A program made the translations under genes and the position numbers. From the NCBI RefSeq assembly GCF_001429785.1, contig NZ_LMJF01000013.1, positions 252,327 through 316,326 of the forward strand: 64,000 nucleotides of DNA. The letters are read 5' to 3'. The stretch comes from Lysobacter sp. Root916 (GTDB taxonomy: Bacteria; Pseudomonadota; Gammaproteobacteria; Xanthomonadales; Xanthomonadaceae). Each line of letters opens with the position of its first letter. Positions within the stretch are counted from its first letter, which is position 1. This document shows positions 32,841 through 41,644 of this stretch, piece after piece. A model generated the notes under the pieces. The model worked only from the letters and a program-made list of their open reading frames with translations. It did not search any database and had not been told where the DNA came from.

Positions 32841-33245
32841 ATGAGCACGCGCATTCGCGGCGTCTTCGACGTCGAAATGATTCCGCAACCCGCCGACGAC
32901 GCCGCGGCCGGCCGCCACATCGGCCGCATGCGGCTGGACAAGCGCTACCACGGCGAACTCGACGCCGGCGGCCAGGGCCAGATGCTGGCCTTCCGCAGCG
33001 GCGTCGCCGGCTCGGCGGGCTATGTCGCGATGGAGCGCGTCGAAGGCCACCTGGCAGGCCGTAGCGGCAGCTTCGTGCTGCAGCACAGCGCGATCATGGA
33101 CCGCGGCACTCCCGCGCTGGTGCTGCGGGTGGTGCCCGATTCCGGCGACGACGAGCTGAGCGGTCTCAGCGGCACCATGACCATCGAGATTGCCGACGGC
33201 AAGCATTACTACGACTTCGACTACACCCTGCCAACCGAGCCATGA
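32841..33245 (+). CDS. DUF3224-family protein
   Basis: The 134-residue all-beta protein (RGVFDVEMIPQP, GRMRLDKRYHGELDAGGQGQMLAFRSG, AGYVAMERVEGHLAGRSGSFVLQHSAIMDRG, SGTMTIEIADGKHYYDFDYTL) matches the DUF3224 allene-oxide-cyclase-barrel-like family. ATG 32841 gives the family's usual start. Enzymatic role unknown. It lies upstream of a DUF1275 gene in the same direction with a 50-bp gap. Confidence 0.85.
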   Translation: MSTRIRGVFDVEMIPQPADDAAAGRHIGRMRLDKRYHGELDAGGQGQMLAFRSGVAGSAGYVAMERVEGHLAGRSGSFVLQHSAIMDRGTPALVLRVVPDSGDDELSGLSGTMTIEIADGKHYYDFDYTLPTEP

Positions 33246-33295
33246 CCGCGGCCTGCGTGGCTAACGCGCGCGCCGCCCGCGCTACGGAGGCTTGA

Positions 33296-33976
33296 GTGGG
33301 GCTGCAGCACCTGCCGCGCTGGGTCTGGCTGGGCGCCGGGTCCCTGGCCTGCGTCGCCGGCATGGTCAATGTGATCGGCTATCTGGGTTTCGAGCACCAG
33401 GCGATCACCCACCTCACCGGTACCACCTCGCTGCTCGCCGCGGCGCTGGTCGGCGCCGACCTGCGTGCCGCGACGCATCTGCTGGGCATGATCCTGGCCT
33501 TCTTCGCCGGCGCCGCGCTCAGCGGCATGATCGTGCAGGACAGCACCCTGCGTTTGGGCCGCCGCTACGGCGTCGCGTTAGCGATCGAATCGGCCCTGCT
33601 GTTCGCGGCGGTGCCGTTGTTCCACCGCCAACAGATTCTCGGCGCTCTGCTCGCCGCGGTCGCCTGTGGCCTGCAGAACGCGATGGCCAGCACCTACAGC
33701 GGCTCGGTGGTGCGCACCACCCATCTCAGCGGCATGATCACCGACCTGGGCATCGGCCTGGGCCATGCGCTACGCCGACGGCCGCTATCGCGGCAGCGGC
33801 TGTCGCTGAGCGCCCTGATCGTCGCGGGCTTCTTCGCCGGCGGCCTGATCGGCGCGCTCTCGTTCCGGCGTTTCGGCTACGACGCGCTGTACCTGCCGGC
33901 GTCGTTGACCGGCGTCACCGGCGTGTTCTACGCCTTGTACCGCCATTTCCGCCCACCGCCGTCCCTGCCCGACTAA
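33296..33976 (+). CDS. DUF1275 (YoaK-like) membrane protein
   Basis: This 226-residue protein has about six membrane spans and the DUF1275 features VAGMVNVIGYLGF, THLTGTTSLLA, VACGLQNAMASTYSGSVVRTTHLSGMITDLGIGLG. GTG 33296 after a ctacggagg box is the start. Members are inner-membrane proteins of unknown transport function. Its TAA is 13 bp from the convergent epimerase stop. Confidence 0.88.
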   Translation: MGLQHLPRWVWLGAGSLACVAGMVNVIGYLGFEHQAITHLTGTTSLLAAALVGADLRAATHLLGMILAFFAGAALSGMIVQDSTLRLGRRYGVALAIESALLFAAVPLFHRQQILGALLAAVACGLQNAMASTYSGSVVRTTHLSGMITDLGIGLGHALRRRPLSRQRLSLSALIVAGFFAGGLIGALSFRRFGYDALYLPASLTGVTGVFYALYRHFRPPPSLPD

Positions 33977-33991
33977 AACGGCGGACAGCGC

Positions 33992-34975
33992 TCAATCCAC
34001 CGGGTAGGGGCCTTCGGCGAAGGTTTCGGCGTGATAGCCCTTGCGACCGATCGCGCGCGCGAGGTCGCTGCGCAGGTCCTGGCCGGCACGCAGGCGCTGC
34101 AGGGCGTAGGCGAAGTCGTAGCGCGGGCGCCAACCGAGCTCGTCGCGGGCGCGCTGATTGACGTAGACGCGCTCGATGCCGGGGAACATGCGCCAGCCGC
34201 GGCGCGCGTACTCGTCGGCATAGTCCGGCACATAGCGCGCGACCACCGCCGGCGCGTCCTCGCGCAGCTGCCGCAGATCGTCGCGGGTGAACGGCGTGGT
34301 CGCGCTGATGATGTAGCGGCCGAAACCGATCGCCGGCGCGCGCGCGATCGCGAGCAGGTGGGCGTCGACCACATCCTCGATGTCCACGCGCCGGTACAGC
34401 AGCTCGTTGGCCTTGATGTTGGCATCCTCGTAGGCGTCGCGCGAGGCCTTGAGGTCGTCCTCCTCGGGAAAGAAGCGCGAGGTGCGCAGCACCAGCACCG
34501 GCAGGCCCTGCTTGTGCTGGAACAGCTCGCACAGGCTTTCGGCCGCGACCTTGGTGACGCCGTAGATGTTGCGCGGCACCGGCGTCACGTCCTCGGTGAC
34601 CCAGGCCGCGGGCGCGCCCGGCGGCGGGGTCAGGGCGCGGCCGAACGCGCTGGTGGTGCTGGTGAAGGCGAACGCGCCGACGCCGGCCGACACCGCCTCC
34701 TCGAGCAGGTTGAGGGTGCCGGAGATATTGGTGTCGACGAAGTCCTGGCGGCTGTGGGTGGCCACATGCGGCTTGTGCAGGGTAGCGGTGTGCAACACCG
34801 CGTCGACCCCGCGCATGCAGCGCGCGACCAGGGCGCGGTCGACGATGGAGCCCACCGTGTCGGTGTAGGCGGAGGCGATCACGTCCAGTCCGTGCGCTTC
34901 GTGACCGTCGTGGCGCAGGCGGCGCATCAGCGCTTCGCCGAGGTGGCCGGCGCTGCCGGTGACCAGGATCTTCAT
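33992..34975 (-). CDS. NAD-dependent epimerase/dehydratase family protein
   Basis: The 327-residue extended short-chain dehydrogenase has the Rossmann motif GSAGHLGEALMRRL, Asp at the end of the second strand (HGLDVIAS), and the catalytic YxxxK in NIYGVTKVAAE, with Ser/Thr in FTSTTSAFG. These suit a sugar-nucleotide or related epimerase/reductase. ATG 34975 begins MKILVTGSAGHLG. It is an isolated gene. Confidence 0.87.
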   Translation of the reverse strand: MKILVTGSAGHLGEALMRRLRHDGHEAHGLDVIASAYTDTVGSIVDRALVARCMRGVDAVLHTATLHKPHVATHSRQDFVDTNISGTLNLLEEAVSAGVGAFAFTSTTSAFGRALTPPPGAPAAWVTEDVTPVPRNIYGVTKVAAESLCELFQHKQGLPVLVLRTSRFFPEEDDLKASRDAYEDANIKANELLYRRVDIEDVVDAHLLAIARAPAIGFGRYIISATTPFTRDDLRQLREDAPAVVARYVPDYADEYARRGWRMFPGIERVYVNQRARDELGWRPRYDFAYALQRLRAGQDLRSDLARAIGRKGYHAETFAEGPYPVD

Positions 34976-35097
34976 GCGGGGCGTTCCGAGGGCGCGGGAC
35001 GCGACGGCGTCCCGTGCCGCGCATTCTCCCCTATCGCGGCCGACGCCGCCATGCGTGCCGGCGGACAGGATCGCCGCAGTCCATGGGGAGCCCGACC

Positions 35098-35285
35098 ATG
35101 ATCGTGAGGGCATGGCACGGCCGCACGCCGCCGACGCGCGGCGATGCCTCTGCGCGCTTCCTGATCGAACGCGCGCCACCGGCAATCCCGGTGCCTTACT
35201 GCGCGAGTTCGCGCGGAACCCGCGTCACTACGATCGGGTCGGCGCCGAGGTCGGCGAGGCGATCGCCGGCTTCGCGGGCGCCTAA
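35098..35285 (+). pseudogene. possible truncated ABM-like gene
   Basis: ATG 35098 after ggggag opens MIVRAWHGRTPP...RFLIERA, resembling the start of small ABM-domain proteins, but the frame then becomes arginine/serine-rich and runs into the repeat region. Protein-like sequence continues in another frame (ALLREFARNPRHYDRVGAEVGEAI) to a TAA at 35285. This suggests a deleted and frameshifted remnant; evidence is thin. Confidence 0.25.
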
Positions 35286-36883
35286 ACGCCTCGCGGTGGC
35301 GAGGCGGGTACGGTTGCGGGGCGAGCCGCAGTGGCGGGTGCTGTTGCGGGTGCCGTTGCGGGTGCTGTCGCGGGTGCCGTTGCGGGTGCCGTTGCGGGTG
35401 CCGTTGCGGGTGCCGTTGCGGGTGCCGTTGCGGGTGCCGTTGCGGGTGCCGTTGCGGGTGCCGTTGCGGGTGCCGTTGCGGGTGCCGTTGCGGGTGCCGT
35501 TGCGGGTGCCGTTGCGGGTGCCGTTGCGGGCTCCGTTGCGGGTGCGGTGGCAGGCGCAGTCGCGGGGGCCGTCGCTGGAGCGGTCGCAGGTCGTGCCGCG
35601 GTGGCTGGTGCGGTGGCAGGTGCCGTTGCGGGCGCAGTCGCAGGCGCGGTTGCGGGTGCCGTCGCCGGCCGCGGCGCCGGTGGGCGCGCGGCGTCGGCGA
35701 TCGCGGTGTCCATCGCCGTGCGGCGCTCGCGGTCGCCTTGCTGCTGCGAGGCCAGACGCGCGTTGCGGGCGACGTTGGGATCGGGTTCGGCGGTGGGATT
35801 GATCGAGGCGTTGCGGATGCGGTCGGCCTGCGCTTGCGCGGCCATCTGGTTCAGCGGCAGATAGTCGCTGCGGAAGTTCAGCTCGACCGAGGAGTTGAGC
35901 TCCAGATCGGTGTTCATTTCTTCCGAACTCTGCGAACGCTGGGTGGAGACGTAGCCGATGTTGTTCTCGATCTCGGCGCTGGCGCCCCAGGGCCCGACAC
36001 CGAAGCTGCCCGAGGCGCGCACGCGGTTGTTCATGTTGAACTGGCTGCCGCGATCCTCGCTGGCGGCGCTGCGGGTGTCGACGTGGAAGCGCATCGAGGC
36101 GTTGATGCGGCCGCTGTCGATCACGATCCGCTGCATGCCCAGCATGACCATGGTCGCGAGCATCTGCTGGCGCTGGCGCGCGATGTAGCGCCGCGCCAGC
36201 GGCACCAACTGCTCGGGATTGCTGGCGTCCACCGACTCCTCCGGCTCCATGCCCAGCTGGGCGCGGATCTCCTCCGCGGTCGGCATCGAGGCGCCGCCGC
36301 GCAGGCGCAGGCGGATCTCCGCGGCCTCCTCCGGATCGACTTCCTCGCCCTCCTCGGGCTGTTCGTATTCGATCTGCTGCGGGAAGTGCTCGGCCACCCA
36401 CTGGCGGACCTGGATGATGCTGAACTGGCTGCGCTCGAATCCCTCCGCCGAGGCCGAGACGCTGTTGAGCAGTTGCACATACATCTGCATCTGCTGCGAG
36501 CTGGAATCGAGCATGGCCCGGAACACGCCGTTGATCAGGTCGGTCACGAAGCGCGGGAACGACACCGCGTTGAGGACGTTGCGGGTGGTGTCGGCGACGC
36601 GGTCGGCGGCCGCGGCGAAGCCCGGCTGGTCCTGCGCGCGCGCCAGCGGCGGCGCGCGTTGCGCGATCTCGTCCTCGGCCTGGCCTTCCTCGGCGATCAG
36701 GTCCGCCGCCAACGCGGACACCCTTACCATCGAACGCGCGAGCGATTGGCGGTCGCCATCGGAGAGGAGTTGATAGTTGGGCGAGCGCTCCAGCACTTCG
36801 CGCACGGCGCTGCGGATCCACGGAGGCGGCGGCGCGGCGGCGGCCGGCGCGGGCACGGCGGCGCGGGCGACGGCGGCACTCAT
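35282..36883 (-). CDS. paralogue A of the SARP-operon protein family, with long ATAP tail
   Basis: The 533-residue protein shares with three other operon genes an N-terminal helical part (VREVLERSPNYQLLSDGDRQSLARSMVRV), a middle segment (FPRFVTDLINGVFRAMLDSSSQQMQMYVQLLNSV), the strand-forming stretch RQQMLATMVMLGMQRIVIDSGRINASMRF and the C-terminal SSVELNFRSDYLPLNQMA. Between these lies a glycine-rich alternating segment (ASGSFGVGPWGASAEIENN) that could be a beta hairpin. Residues about 400-525 are an ATAP repeat. It has no signal peptide and no known domain. It is the last gene of the operon; one base separates it from the preceding stop. Confidence 0.8.
   Translation of the reverse strand: MSAAVARAAVPAPAAAAPPPPWIRSAVREVLERSPNYQLLSDGDRQSLARSMVRVSALAADLIAEEGQAEDEIAQRAPPLARAQDQPGFAAAADRVADTTRNVLNAVSFPRFVTDLINGVFRAMLDSSSQQMQMYVQLLNSVSASAEGFERSQFSIIQVRQWVAEHFPQQIEYEQPEEGEEVDPEEAAEIRLRLRGGASMPTAEEIRAQLGMEPEESVDASNPEQLVPLARRYIARQRQQMLATMVMLGMQRIVIDSGRINASMRFHVDTRSAASEDRGSQFNMNNRVRASGSFGVGPWGASAEIENNIGYVSTQRSQSSEEMNTDLELNSSVELNFRSDYLPLNQMAAQAQADRIRNASINPTAEPDPNVARNARLASQQQGDRERRTAMDTAIADAARPPAPRPATAPATAPATAPATAPATAPATAARPATAPATAPATAPATAPATEPATAPATAPATAPATAPATAPATAPATAPATAPATAPATAPATAPATAPATAPATAPATAPATAPATAARPATVPASPPRGV
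35344..35540. repeat. 12-bp tandem repeat, about 16 units
   Basis: The unit GCGGGTGCCGTT repeats with almost no variation, coding ATAP on the minus strand; a degenerate continuation reaches about 35680. Being a multiple of three it keeps all frames open. Copy number is likely to vary between strains. Confidence 0.9.
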
Positions 36884-36884
36884 C

Positions 36885-37775
36885 TCAGGCCGCCGCGGAC
36901 AGCGCGGGCGCCGCGGCGGGTGCCGGCGCGGCGTCGCGGCCCGACAGCCAGCGCTGGGCGGCGCCGATCAGTTCGTAATCGTCGGCCGCGATCCGCGGCG
37001 CGGCATCGGCGTAGTGTTCGGCCAGCCACAGCAGCACGGTCTGTCCGGCGCGACCCTGGTCGACGCGGCGCTGCACGCCGCTCGCGCTCAGCCCCTGTTG
37101 GGTGCCCGCCACCGCGACCAGCTGCCACAGCGAGTTCACCGCGAATGCGGCCTGCAGCATGCGGTCGCGCAGAAAGCCCAGGGCCAGGTTGATGTTGGCG
37201 ACGATGTCGCGCGCGGCCAGGGTCGCCATCGGGTCCATGCGCAGGGCCAGGAATTCGCCCAGCGCGCCGCAGGCGGTCTCCAGCGCCACCCGCTCGCGCA
37301 GGTCGCCGCCATCGGCCTGGGCGACGATGGCCTCGCACAGCCCCGCCATCAGGCGTTCGAAGTAGGGCGTCTCGATCACGCGCGCGAAGATCGCCTGGCG
37401 CTCGCTGGCGTCCAGGCGTTCGCGGCGCGCGCGCCAGAAGCTATTGATCAGCTGCGCGCCCGGGCCCAAGGGCTGGACGATCGCGCCGCTGGCGAACAGG
37501 CCGGCGATTTGCTCGGCGGTGGGCAGCAGGCCGGCGCCTTCGAGTTCGGCGGCGAAGTACAAGGGCGCGGCGGCCTGCAACTGGGCGCGGTCCATCGCAT
37601 TGGGCGCGCCCGGCGGCAGGTCGATCGCGCCTTCCAGCGGATCGGCCGACAGGGCGATCACCAGCGCCGATTGCCGCTCCAGCGCGGACAGCGACAACGC
37701 CAACGCGCGCAGCAGCGGTTCGTGCTCGTGGCGCGGCGCGATCAGGAGGTCCGGCGGCGGCGGGGCCAGGCGCAT
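36885..37775 (-). CDS. SARP-operon protein related to the C-terminal half of the 699-aa protein
   Basis: The 296-residue protein (MRLAPPPPDLLIAP start, gaggg box before ATG 37775) is mainly helical. QRRVDQGRAGQTVLLWLAEHY and DDYELIGAAQRWLSG align with RYRTQARAGAVIIRWIANNH and NDWDLLQACEQWLAVGG of the 699-aa protein in the same operon; ASGAIVQPLGPGAQLINSFWRARRERLDASERQAIFARV also aligns with its counterpart there. The two are therefore paralogous modules. Function unknown. Confidence 0.75.
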   Translation of the reverse strand: MRLAPPPPDLLIAPRHEHEPLLRALALSLSALERQSALVIALSADPLEGAIDLPPGAPNAMDRAQLQAAAPLYFAAELEGAGLLPTAEQIAGLFASGAIVQPLGPGAQLINSFWRARRERLDASERQAIFARVIETPYFERLMAGLCEAIVAQADGGDLRERVALETACGALGEFLALRMDPMATLAARDIVANINLALGFLRDRMLQAAFAVNSLWQLVAVAGTQQGLSASGVQRRVDQGRAGQTVLLWLAEHYADAAPRIAADDYELIGAAQRWLSGRDAAPAPAAAPALSAAA

Positions 37776-37785
37776 GCGCGGGCCC

Positions 37786-39042
37786 TCAGCGATTGCCGCT
37801 GCCCTGCGCGCCGCCGGCGGCGCCGCCGCCCGCGCCGCGCGCACCGGGCACGTAGTTCGGATCCACCGGGGTCGAGTTGCCCTGGATCGCGGCGATCATC
37901 GCCGGCGAGGCCAGCTTCTCCATTGGGAAGTAGTCCGACTTGAAGTTCACCCGCACCTCGCCGGTGAGCTTGGCTTTCATGTCCTGCTTGGATTCGGAGT
38001 CCTCGCTGACCGAGGACGAGACCGTGGTCATGTGGCGCTGCACGTTCTCGTTGACCGAGCCCGCCGCGCCCCAGCCGAAATGCACGCCGGCCGCGCTGCG
38101 GTTGCGGTTCATGCTGGACTGGCTGTCGTACAGCGAGGCGCCGGCCGAGCGCGAGGCTTCGTCGCTGGCGCGGAAGTCGAACACCACCTTGGCGTTGATC
38201 GCGCCGTCGGTGACCACGATGCGGTTGATGCCCAGGATCACCATCGACGACAGCAACTGCTGGCGGCTGCGCGCCATCTGCAGACGCGCGGCCTGGGTCA
38301 GACGCGCTTCCTGATCGGCGTCGGAAATGTCGGTGATCGGCTGCGCGATCTGCAGTTCGGCGTTGATCCGGGCGAGCGCGGCCTGGTCGTCTTCCTGATT
38401 GATGTTGGTCAGCCGCGGACCGCCGCCTTCGCTGTCGCTGGCGTCGATGCCCAGATCGCCGGGGAAGCGGTCGACCAGCCAGTCGCGCGCATTGTTGAGG
38501 CTGATGTTGTCGGCGGCGAACTGGTCCACCGTCTGCGCGACCGACTTCAACAGCTCGCCATAGGCGTTCATCTGCTGGATCGAGGCGTTGACGATGGCCT
38601 GAAACACATTCTGGATCAGGCCGCCGACGAAGGCGGGAAAGTCCACCGAGCCGATGTACTTCTTGAAGTTGTCCGCGCCCTGCTCCACCGAGCCGGCCTT
38701 GAAGTCGCTGCCGGCGAAGGTACCGATCTTGTCGGAGGCCTTGCCCTTGGCCTGATCGACTTCGCCGGCGAGCGCGCGCGTCAGGCCATCCTCGCTGCCC
38801 TGGCTCTTGGCCAATATGCCCTGCCCTGGCGTGAGTTCCTGCTTGGCCAGGCCATCGGGATTGGTCATGTACGAGGCCACGCGCACCATGTTGCGGGCCA
38901 GCTCCTGCTGTTCGGCCACCGGCAGTTCGCGGAAGCCGGGCGAGGATTCGAGCAGGCGCCGCACCTGCGGCCGCACTGCCGACAAGGTGTCGTCATCCAG
39001 CCACGACGGCGGGGCGGCTGCGCTGCGCACTGAGTCGCTCAT
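37786..39042 (-). CDS. paralogue B of the SARP-operon protein family
   Basis: This protein of about 418 residues has the family features: VRRLLESSPGFRELPVAEQQELARNMVRVASYM, VDFPAFVGGLIQNVFQAIVNASIQQMNAYGELLKSV, ARSRQQLLSSMVILGINRIVVTDGAINAKVVFDF, the alternating GVHFGWGAAGSVNENVQ segment and RVNFKSDYFPMEKLASPAMIAAIQG near the end. ATG 39042 is better spaced from the acggag box than ATG 39048. No signal peptide. The repeating plan suggests subunits of one assembly. Confidence 0.8.
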   Translation of the reverse strand: MSDSVRSAAAPPSWLDDDTLSAVRPQVRRLLESSPGFRELPVAEQQELARNMVRVASYMTNPDGLAKQELTPGQGILAKSQGSEDGLTRALAGEVDQAKGKASDKIGTFAGSDFKAGSVEQGADNFKKYIGSVDFPAFVGGLIQNVFQAIVNASIQQMNAYGELLKSVAQTVDQFAADNISLNNARDWLVDRFPGDLGIDASDSEGGGPRLTNINQEDDQAALARINAELQIAQPITDISDADQEARLTQAARLQMARSRQQLLSSMVILGINRIVVTDGAINAKVVFDFRASDEASRSAGASLYDSQSSMNRNRSAAGVHFGWGAAGSVNENVQRHMTTVSSSVSEDSESKQDMKAKLTGEVRVNFKSDYFPMEKLASPAMIAAIQGNSTPVDPNYVPGARGAGGGAAGGAQGSGNR

Positions 39043-39067
39043 GGCCATCGCTCCGTAGGTCGCCGCC

Positions 39068-40423
39068 TCAACGCGTTGCCGGCGGTGTGGTCGCCGGCGT
39101 CGCGGCCTGACCGCCCTGTGCCGGCGGACGCCCGGCCAAGGTCTTGACCATGCCCGGCTGGGCGTTCATCTGGATCGCCGCGATCGATTCGGGATTGGCC
39201 AGCTTCTCCAGCGGCAGGTAGTCGCTCTTGAAGTTGACCTCCATCGTGCCGGCCAGGCTGGCCTTGGTCTGCAGGCTGGCGTCGATCGTGGTCTGCGAGG
39301 CGGACGCCATCTTCAGCACCGGCTGCGCGGTGGTCTTGTAGGTACCCTTGGAGTAATAGCTGGCGTCGCGGTTGCTGCTTTGGTAGCCGGCGTCCTTGCT
39401 GTAGGAGCTGCTGCGCTCGCCGCCCTCGGAACTGCCCTCGTAGTCGCCGCTGGACGTGGTCGCGTACTGGTCGCCGTAGTCGAACTGTTGCGCGCTCTTG
39501 CGGAACGACATGTTGTCGCGGGCCTGGAAGTCGTACATGACTTTGGCCGAAATCTTGCCGTCGGTGACCACGATCCGATTGATGCCCAGCATCACCATCG
39601 TCGCCAGCAGCTGCTGCCGGCCCGTCGCGACCTGGGTGCGCGCGGCCGGCACCAGCACCGCCTCGATCAGTTCGTCATCGAGGCGTTCGATCGGCTTGTC
39701 CAGCGGCAGCGAGCTGTTGAGCCGCGCGACCGCGGCGCGCTCGTCGACGCCCTCGCGCAGGGTCACGCGCGGCCCGGGCGGCGCCGCGCTCTCGTCGCCG
39801 AAACCGCCCATGTCGCCGAAACTGCCGGTGTCCATGCTCAGCTGGAACATGTCCGGAAACTGCTCGACCAGATGATCGCGGCCCTGGTTCTGGGTGGTGT
39901 TGTCGTCGCGGAACTGATTGAGGCTTTTGGAGACGTCGGCGACCAGTTTGGCGTAGGCCTCCATCTGCTCGATCGAACTTTGCACGATCGAGTGGAACAC
40001 GCCGTTGATGAGGCCGGCGCAGAACTCCGGAAAATTGACCTCGCGCAACAGCGCGCCGGCCACCGCCGCGCCCTCGCGCGCGCTCTGCGCGGTGAACTTG
40101 CCGTCCTGGTCGGTGTTGCTGCCGCGCTGGCTGACCCGCGACAGGCCCTCGTTGGCCAATGCGCGCACCTGCGGGCTTTGCTCGCCGGGCTTGAGCTTGA
40201 TCCCGGGTTCGGCCAGATAGCTGCCGATCCGCACCAGGCCCTGAGCCAGCGCCTCGCGCTTGTCGGGGGGCAGTTCGTGGAAGGCCTGACTGCTCTGCAG
40301 CAGCTCGCGCACGGCCAGGCGCGCGGATTCGTGGGTTTCGCGGCTGGCCACCGGCGCGCTCGCCGAGCCGGCGGGACGCGCGCTGGGCGGAAAGATCGCG
40401 GATCTGACGCTCGCGGCTGACAT
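39068..40423 (-). CDS. paralogue C of the SARP-operon protein family
   Basis: The 451-residue protein follows the same plan: VRELLQSSQAFHELPPDKREALAQGLVRIGSYL, VNFPEFCAGLINGVFHSIVQSSIEQMEAYAKLVADV, GRQQLLATMVMLGINRIVVTDGKISAKVMYDFQARD, a Ser/Tyr/Gly-rich alternating region (residues about 320-365), and EVNFKSDYLPLEKLANPESIAAIQ. It is the closest relative of paralogue B. No known domain and no signal peptide. Confidence 0.8.
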   Translation of the reverse strand: MSAASVRSAIFPPSARPAGSASAPVASRETHESARLAVRELLQSSQAFHELPPDKREALAQGLVRIGSYLAEPGIKLKPGEQSPQVRALANEGLSRVSQRGSNTDQDGKFTAQSAREGAAVAGALLREVNFPEFCAGLINGVFHSIVQSSIEQMEAYAKLVADVSKSLNQFRDDNTTQNQGRDHLVEQFPDMFQLSMDTGSFGDMGGFGDESAAPPGPRVTLREGVDERAAVARLNSSLPLDKPIERLDDELIEAVLVPAARTQVATGRQQLLATMVMLGINRIVVTDGKISAKVMYDFQARDNMSFRKSAQQFDYGDQYATTSSGDYEGSSEGGERSSSYSKDAGYQSSNRDASYYSKGTYKTTAQPVLKMASASQTTIDASLQTKASLAGTMEVNFKSDYLPLEKLANPESIAAIQMNAQPGMVKTLAGRPPAQGGQAATPATTPPATR

Positions 40424-40544
40424 GGCTATGGCTCCGTCTCAATACGTCTTTGCAAAGTCCGGCACCGAAGTCGGTCCGGCACGCCGAACTACACCGAGGG
40501 CGCGTCCGCCTGGCGGCGCGCCCTCGCCGCCGCGCCGATCGGCG

Positions 40545-41603
40545 CTACTGCAGGGCGCGCGCATCCGCGATGCTGTCGCGCATCTCGAACTCGATCGGCC
40601 GCACATACAGGCTGATGCGCGCCGGCGAATTCGGATTGACGCGAATGCTGAGCACCGAGAAGTGGCCTTGCTCGCGCGCTTCCTCCATGCCGAACGCCTC
40701 CAGCCAGCGCGACAGCGCCGCGAGTTGGCGCGGGCGTTCGGCCAGGCCGAGTTTGAGCAGATCCAGGAAGCGCGCGGGCAGATCGGGGATCGCCGCGAGC
40801 AGGATCTCGAGCTTGAGCTCGGCGCCATCCGGGGTTTCGCGCACACCCACCAGCACGCCGCCGTCAGGCAGCTCGAAGCGCCCGCCCAGGGCCACGCCGA
40901 CGATGCGCATCAGACTGGGCAACTGATGGCCGATGCCGAGCCGATTCATCATCGGACCCAGCGCCGACACCTGCAGGCGACCGCGATGCAGGAAGGTCAC
41001 GCGCTGGCTGCCGGCTTCGCGCTTGCAGCCGATCGAGGTGAAGATCGGCATCAGACTGGGCATCTCCGCCATCGCCTGCCGGGTCAGCATCGCCAGGCCC
41101 GGCGACAGCGCTTCGATCTGGGTCGGCAGCAGCTCGTAGTAGATCTTGGCCGCGTACAGGCCGTCCTCGTCGAAGGCGCTGCCGAACCATGCCCCGTAGT
41201 TCATCCAGCCCAGGCCGCCGAAGCCGCGCCATTCCTCGCTGCGCGAGTCGAACCAACGCAGCGCGTCGCGCCCGAACACCGGCTGCACCAGCCGGCGCAT
41301 TTCGCGCGTGGCCTCGTCGCGCCGGGCCATCGGCGCGGCGCCGGGGCCCAGCGGTTCGATGGTGAAACGCAGGATGTCCGGCTCGGTCTCCGAGAACGAC
41401 GGCTCGTACGGCACCGCGCCGGGCGTGAGCGCGTTGCGGGCGTAGGAGACGTCGTCGTCGGGCAGACGGAACGTGCGGTCGATCAGCGAATCCAGATAAG
41501 GCAGCGGATCGCGCGTGCCCAGGGCGCGCGCGGCGGTGGCGAGCGAGCGCTTGACGTGCGTCGCCATGGGTTGCTTGCCGTGGTTGCCAGAGGGCTGGTT
41601 CAT
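40545..41603 (-). CDS. SARP-operon protein of unknown function (352 aa)
   Basis: This globular protein has no signal peptide. Notable segments are RRLVQPVFGRDALRWFDSR, WMNYGAWFGSAFDEDGLYAAKIYYEL, FTSIGCKREAGSQRVTFLHRG and HFSVLSIRVNPNSPARISLYVRPIEFE. The alternation of strands with a closing SLYVRP strand recalls ABBA-type prenyltransferase folds, but I cannot confirm this. A ggagtac box precedes ATG 41603. It lies between paralogue C and the 699-aa protein in the same unit. Confidence 0.7.
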   Translation of the reverse strand: MNQPSGNHGKQPMATHVKRSLATAARALGTRDPLPYLDSLIDRTFRLPDDDVSYARNALTPGAVPYEPSFSETEPDILRFTIEPLGPGAAPMARRDEATREMRRLVQPVFGRDALRWFDSRSEEWRGFGGLGWMNYGAWFGSAFDEDGLYAAKIYYELLPTQIEALSPGLAMLTRQAMAEMPSLMPIFTSIGCKREAGSQRVTFLHRGRLQVSALGPMMNRLGIGHQLPSLMRIVGVALGGRFELPDGGVLVGVRETPDGAELKLEILLAAIPDLPARFLDLLKLGLAERPRQLAALSRWLEAFGMEEAREQGHFSVLSIRVNPNSPARISLYVRPIEFEMRDSIADARALQ

Positions 41604-41644
41604 TGCGGTACTCCGGTTGGGACTTCAGGCGGCTGGGGTCGCGA

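Noticed and set aside
35344-35680. CRISPR array or plus-strand VAGA-repeat protein
   Set aside because: The units are 12 bp without spacers and code an in-frame ATAP tail of a real minus-strand gene; neither CRISPR nor a plus-strand gene is supported.
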